NCBI GenBank assembly: GCA_027592745.1
Contig: JAQCLG010000018.1
Location: 1 to 35,217 of the forward strand
Origin: Pseudomonadota bacterium
GTDB lineage: Bacteria > Pseudomonadota > Alphaproteobacteria > SP197
Length of the DNA stretch: 35,217 bases
Reading direction: 5' to 3'
A program made the position numbers and the translations under genes. Positions 31,849 to 35,217 of the stretch are shown piece by piece (position 1 is the stretch's first letter; each line of letters starts with the position of its first letter). The notes beneath the pieces were generated by a model. It had not been told where the DNA came from. It searched no databases and was given only the letters and a program-made list of their open reading frames with translations.

Positions 31849-33029
31849 CCAGCCAAACCGCCGGACATCCCGCCCGCACCAGCCGGGGCCGCAGCCTGCC
31901 GGTGCGGCCCTGGCGGTTCGGGCGGCTGCGGGCCTCGCCCTTCATTCCGTTCTACGAGGAGCGGATCGGGCCCAACGCCTCGTTCTCGGTTTACAGCGGG
32001 CACATGGCGCCGGGCTATCTCGACGAGGACGTCGAGGCCGAATACGCCAACCTGCGTGCGGCGGCGACGCTGTTCGACGTGCCCGAACACGCCATCGAGT
32101 TCGTCGGCCCCGATGCCGCGCGTTTCCTCGACCACCTGATGACCCGGCGCATCGCGCGCATGAAGGTCGGGCGCTGCGGCTACGGGCTGATGTGCTACGA
32201 CGACGGCGGCGTGCTGATGGACGGCGTGCTGATCCGCCTGGCCGACGACCACTTCCGCTACGTGCTGGCCGACGGTGAAATCTTCGGCTGGCTGCGCGCA
32301 CACCAGAAGGGCTTCGACGTGCGCATCGTCGACACCGAGGACTGGGTGCTGCAGGTCCAGGGCCCCAGGGCGCTCGACGTGCTGGCCGACCTGTGCGACG
32401 GCGGCGCGCCCGAGCCCTTCCCCTATTTCTCCTCGGCGCGGGTCACCATGGCGCGCCAGCCGCTGCTGATCACGCGCACCGGCTGGACGGGCGAACTGGG
32501 ATTCGAGATCTACGTGCCCGAGAGCGCCGACCACGCCGCCCTGTGGCGCCACCTGATGGCCGCGGGCACGCCCCACGGCATGCGCTTTGCCGGCATGGCG
32601 TGCATGGACATCCGGCGCATCGAGGCGGGCATCCTCGACAACGGCACCGACATGGACCCGACGATGACCCCCTATGCCGCGGGCATCGGCGGTTTCGTCG
32701 ACCTGTCCAAGGAGGCGTTCATCGGCCGCGAGGCGCTGGAACAGGCCGACCGCCGTCCGCGGCTGGTGGGATTGAAGGCACAGGGCGCCATCAAGGCCGG
32801 CATGGCGCTGACGGTCGACGGGCAGGCAGTGGGGCGGCTCACGGCGGCGGCCCATTCGCCCTTCCTGGGCCACCACATCGCCTATGCCCGCTTCGAGGAA
32901 GCCGGCGACTGGATCGGCCGCCGGGTCGCCTGCGGGCCGGACGGCGTGTCGGGCGAGACGGTCGCCCTGCCCTTCCATGATCCCGACAAGCTGATCCCGC
33001 GCGGCAAGGCGCGCGCCGAGAGCTCGTGA
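31845..33029 (+). CDS. GcvT/DmdA-like tetrahydrofolate-dependent aminomethyl- or demethyl-transferase
   Basis: 394 aa, overlapping the preceding EctC-like stop. The first ~30 residues are basic and low in complexity, then a complete GcvT fold follows: VYSGHMAP, YANLRAAATLFDVPEHAIEFVGPDAARFL, GRCGYGLMCYDDGGVLMDGVLIRL (Asp126), VQGPRALDVL, RTGWTGELGFEIYVP, and a C-terminal barrel with GLKAQGAIKAGM and AAHSPFLGHHIAYA. The GRCGY block and layout are closer to DMSP demethylase DmdA and dimethylglycine/sarcosine-type folate domains than to glycine-cleavage GcvT. No other glycine-cleavage genes are near. It probably moves a methyl or methylene group to THF from a substrate handled by the EctC-like proteins. 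Confidence 0.85.
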   Translation: MTSQTAGHPARTSRGRSLPVRPWRFGRLRASPFIPFYEERIGPNASFSVYSGHMAPGYLDEDVEAEYANLRAAATLFDVPEHAIEFVGPDAARFLDHLMTRRIARMKVGRCGYGLMCYDDGGVLMDGVLIRLADDHFRYVLADGEIFGWLRAHQKGFDVRIVDTEDWVLQVQGPRALDVLADLCDGGAPEPFPYFSSARVTMARQPLLITRTGWTGELGFEIYVPESADHAALWRHLMAAGTPHGMRFAGMACMDIRRIEAGILDNGTDMDPTMTPYAAGIGGFVDLSKEAFIGREALEQADRRPRLVGLKAQGAIKAGMALTVDGQAVGRLTAAAHSPFLGHHIAYARFEEAGDWIGRRVACGPDGVSGETVALPFHDPDKLIPRGKARAESS

Positions 33030-33086
33030 CGCAGGGTGCCACGGCTCCTATCCTGCCTGCGGAATTGCAACGCACAAGGGGACGGC

Positions 33087-33899
33087 ATGTTCTATCGCAG
33101 GATCGGGGAGCAGAACGGGGTGTCGATCGCGCACGGCACCGCCTCGGCGGCGCGGCCGCTGACGCGGCGTGACGGGCTGGGCTTTTCGCTTTCGGTGGTG
33201 ACGGCCCCGGCGGGCGCAACGCACGAACTCTGGTACCAGAACCACTGGGAGGCCAACTACGTCATGGAGGGGCGCCTGCGCCTGGAGCAGGTCGCGACCG
33301 GGCGCAGCTGGGAGATCGAGGCCGGCGACCTCTACTGCGTCGGGCCGAAAGACCGGCACACGCTGACCTCCCACACGCCCTACCGGGTGATGAGCGCCTT
33401 CAACCCGCCGATCGAGGGCAACGAGACCCACGACGCCGAGGGCGGCTACCCGCCGACCGGGCCGCTGCCGGAAGGCCAGGCGGAGATGTTCGTGCGCCGG
33501 CCCGCGGACCTGGAAGCGATGGGGCGGGCCAAGGTGACCCCGAGCGGGGCGCGCCTGCGGCGCTACCTGCTGGCGCAGGACAGGCTGGGCGTCACATGGT
33601 CGGACGTGCACTTCGCCGACGGCTCGGCCTCGAAGCTCTGGTACAAGAACCACTGGGAAGCCAACTACGTCTTCGAGGGCGACGGCACGCTGGAACACCA
33701 CGGCACGGGCGAGGTGCTGCAGCTTGAGCCGGGCATGCTGTACTGCGTCGGCCCGGACGATCCGCATACGCTGACCGCCGGTACGGGGCTGCATATCGTC
33801 AGCCTCTTCAACCCGCCGCTCACCGGTACCGAGGTCCACGACGCCGACGGCGCCTATCCGCCGACCGGTCCGCTGCCTCCGGGTCCGGGCAAGGCCTGA
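33087..33899 (+). CDS. Tandem two-domain EctC-like cupin 2
   Basis: 270 aa; ATG 33087 is chosen for its AAGGGG ribosome site. Two EctC-like domains, both with the full iron triad at the right spacing: Glu55-Tyr83-His91 and Glu191-Tyr219-His227. Domain 2 carries the most EctC-like C-terminal block, LTGTEVHDADGAYPPTGP; Glu and His of EVH are substrate-site residues in EctC. DGLGFSLS in domain 1 matches the DGxGFSxH segment of EctC. It lies 57 bp after the DmdA-like gene on the same strand, and the next gene follows after three bases. Confidence 0.85.
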   Translation: MFYRRIGEQNGVSIAHGTASAARPLTRRDGLGFSLSVVTAPAGATHELWYQNHWEANYVMEGRLRLEQVATGRSWEIEAGDLYCVGPKDRHTLTSHTPYRVMSAFNPPIEGNETHDAEGGYPPTGPLPEGQAEMFVRRPADLEAMGRAKVTPSGARLRRYLLAQDRLGVTWSDVHFADGSASKLWYKNHWEANYVFEGDGTLEHHGTGEVLQLEPGMLYCVGPDDPHTLTAGTGLHIVSLFNPPLTGTEVHDADGAYPPTGPLPPGPGKA

Positions 33900-33902
33900 G
33901 CC

Positions 33903-34715
33903 ATGAAGGTCATCCGGTCCGCCGACCTGATCGGCACGGCGCGCGAGTCGACCTTTGGCGCGGGCGCCCGCGCGCTGATCTACCTGACGGAGCAGGACGG
34001 CACCGGCTTCAGCGTGGCGACCGTGCACTCGGGCGAGGCGCTCGAGAGCGGCCCGCTGCACTACCCGCACCACGTCAAGGCCAACTACGTGCTGGAGGGC
34101 GCAGGCGAGATCGCCGGCGAGGACGGGCGGGTCTGGCCGCTGGCGCCCGGCTCGTTCTACGTGGTGGGCCCCGATGATCGTTACCGCCTGCGGCTGGAGG
34201 GGCCGTGGACGACCTTCTCCATCTTCACGCCCGCGCTGACCCTGGAGCGGGGCGTCGACGGCGGTTTCGCCGCATCCGGCCCCCTGCCCGCGGGCTGGGG
34301 CAACGGCGGGCGGCGCATGTTCGTGCGCGGCATGGCCGACTACGAGCGCAAGCAGCTGAGCACCGGCCATTCCAGCGTCCACCGCCCCCTGCTGGCGGGC
34401 GACGGCATCGGCCTGTCGCTCTCGGACCTGACGACGCAGGCCGGCGCCAGCATCGACCTGTGGTACCGCCACCATGTCGAGGCCAACTATCTGGTCGAGG
34501 GATCGGCCGAAATCCTCGACAAGGCAAGCGGACAGAGCCACGCGCTGGTGCCTGGCGACATGTTCGTGATCGGGCCGAAGGACAAACACCGCGTCAGCAA
34601 CACCCATGGCGCCCGCTGGCTCAGCATCTTCAACCCGCCGATTACCGGCAGCGAACGTTACGACAACCTGGGCGGCTACCCGCCGACGGGCGACGTGCCG
34701 CCGGCCTGGCTCTGA
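33903..34715 (+). CDS. Tandem two-domain EctC-like cupin 3, with altered metal sites
   Basis: 270 aa, two EctC-like domains. Domain 1 keeps Tyr86 but has Lys59 where the iron-binding Glu should be (HHVKANY) and Tyr94 in place of His (DDRYRL). Domain 2 keeps Glu193 and His229 but has Phe221 for the ligand Tyr, and its terminal block is SERYDNLGGYPP, with His replaced by Tyr. Both domains are otherwise complete, so this is an intact gene, not a decayed one. It may act as a regulatory or binding partner of the active paralogues or have a different chemistry. It is preceded by cupin 2 (3 bp) and followed by cupin 4 (11 bp). Confidence 0.83.
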   Translation: MKVIRSADLIGTARESTFGAGARALIYLTEQDGTGFSVATVHSGEALESGPLHYPHHVKANYVLEGAGEIAGEDGRVWPLAPGSFYVVGPDDRYRLRLEGPWTTFSIFTPALTLERGVDGGFAASGPLPAGWGNGGRRMFVRGMADYERKQLSTGHSSVHRPLLAGDGIGLSLSDLTTQAGASIDLWYRHHVEANYLVEGSAEILDKASGQSHALVPGDMFVIGPKDKHRVSNTHGARWLSIFNPPITGSERYDNLGGYPPTGDVPPAWL

Positions 34716-34726
34716 AAGGATCATCG

Positions 34727-35143
34727 ATGTTCGCACGCACGCTGAAGGAACTGGCCGGTACACCGCGGCAGAAGGTGCTGTGCGAGGGCAAGACGGTCTC
34801 GACGCGGATGCTGGCAAAGGGCGACGGGCTGGGCTTTTCGCTTTCGGACGTGCGGCTGGCGCCGGGCATGGATTTCACGCTCTGGTACAAGCACCACTGG
34901 GAGGCCAACGTGGTGCTTGCGGGGCGCGGGCGCGTCGAGGACCTGACGACGGGGCAGAGCTGGGTCATGGAGCCGGTCATGATGTATTGCGTCGGCCCGA
35001 ACGATCGCCACGCCATGCATGCAGAGGAGGACCTGCACCTGCTCTCGGTCTTCAACCCGCCGCTGCGGGGCGACGAGATCCACGAAGGCGACGGCACGCT
35101 GGCGGCTTCCGGGCCGATCCCGCCGGGGCCGCAGGGAGGCTGA
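34727..35143 (+). CDS. Single-domain EctC-like cupin 4
   Basis: 138 aa, close to the length of true EctC (about 130 aa), with AAAGGA six bases upstream. The iron triad is Glu59 (HHWEANV), Tyr87 and His95 (NDRHAM), at the EctC spacing. The C-terminal block is LRGDEIHEGDGTLAASGP, keeping the Glu/His pair. The EctC substrate-contact Trp near the N-terminus is absent. It closes the plus-strand operon (30994-35143) and is the likely model for the ancestral single-domain unit that was duplicated and fused upstream. Confidence 0.85.
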   Translation: MFARTLKELAGTPRQKVLCEGKTVSTRMLAKGDGLGFSLSDVRLAPGMDFTLWYKHHWEANVVLAGRGRVEDLTTGQSWVMEPVMMYCVGPNDRHAMHAEEDLHLLSVFNPPLRGDEIHEGDGTLAASGPIPPGPQGG

Positions 35144-35146
35144 GGG

Positions 35147-35217
35147 TGTTGACCTGCCCCCGCTGACTGGTCCGGTTTCAATGTTAGTGCATGGTCGGCT
35201 TTGTCGCCAAGCTGGTT
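35147..35217. mobile_element. Probable end of an insertion sequence, cut by the window
   Basis: Immediately after the last stop, the sequence changes to lower GC (TGTTGACCTGCCCCC... GGTTTCAATGTTAGTGCATGG). The TGACCTGCCCCC plus CCGGTTTCAATGTTAG pattern resembles terminal inverted repeats of IS3-type elements as I remember them. No transposase is in the window, so the call rests on composition and the terminal motif only. Confidence 0.35.

Noticed and set aside
30538-35143. Canonical ectoine biosynthesis operon
   Set aside because: No EctA acetyltransferase, EctB aminotransferase or Ask_Ect is present, and the EctC substrate-contact Trp is missing in the domains checked.

Overview
The window is uniformly GC-rich bacterial DNA, with tightly packed genes, ATGA stop/start overlaps and long spurious open frames on the antisense strands. 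Gene content points to an alphaproteobacterium, perhaps Rhodospirillales-like: Dpp/Opp and polar amino acid ABC systems, a TAXI TRAP binding protein, DgcN/DgcA, a DmdA/GcvT-type protein and ectoine-synthase-like cupins. No marker gene is present, so this placement is an inference. Almost every gene is transport or small-molecule metabolism. There is no rRNA, tRNA, CRISPR or phage.

Layout. (1) 2-961: the 3' part of a 2-oxoglutarate/Fe(II) oxygenase, followed at 1146 by a strong terminator. (2) 1255-8051, plus strand: a CocE-type hydrolase, a complete Dpp/Opp inner-membrane ABC machine (two permeases, two ATPases, no binding protein) and a TenA thiaminase II. (3) 8052-8553: gene-free, with short REP-like hairpins and a large GCGGAG inverted repeat. 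(4) 8554-14949, minus strand: SDR, CMD-family protein, alpha/beta hydrolase without a nucleophile, TAXI binding protein, S33-type peptidase, DgcN and DgcA. The last two are the N-acetylation/racemisation route for D-glutamate. (5) 15085-25404, plus strand: a probable ten-gene operon. It holds two collinear 281-aa 2OG/Fe(II) oxygenases of the BesD-like amino-acid family, a PLP decarboxylase, a beta-lactamase-fold lipoprotein lacking its catalytic residues, a class V aminotransferase-like enzyme, a four-gene polar amino acid ABC importer and a sulfatase. (6) 25527-27095: an SDR and an orphan family 3 binding protein.

(7) 27106-35143 is the most unusual part. A minus-strand operon (small cupin plus three tandem AstE/AspA/DoeB-like zinc deacylases) diverges from a plus-strand operon of four EctC-like genes. 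Three of these are two-domain fusions, giving seven EctC-type cupin domains in all, with a DmdA/GcvT-like THF-dependent enzyme between the first and second. The Glu-Tyr-His iron triad with the spacing of ectoine synthase (28 and 8 residues) is intact in five domains and altered in the two domains of one protein. There is no ectA or ectB, so this is not ordinary ectoine synthesis. I propose an undescribed pathway that makes or opens a cyclic or N-acylated, possibly methylated, amino-acid-like solute. The last ~70 bases look like the end of an insertion sequence.

The common theme is uptake and remodelling of amino-acid-like compounds. Specific substrates, apart from the well-matched TenA and DgcN/DgcA families, cannot be read from sequence.
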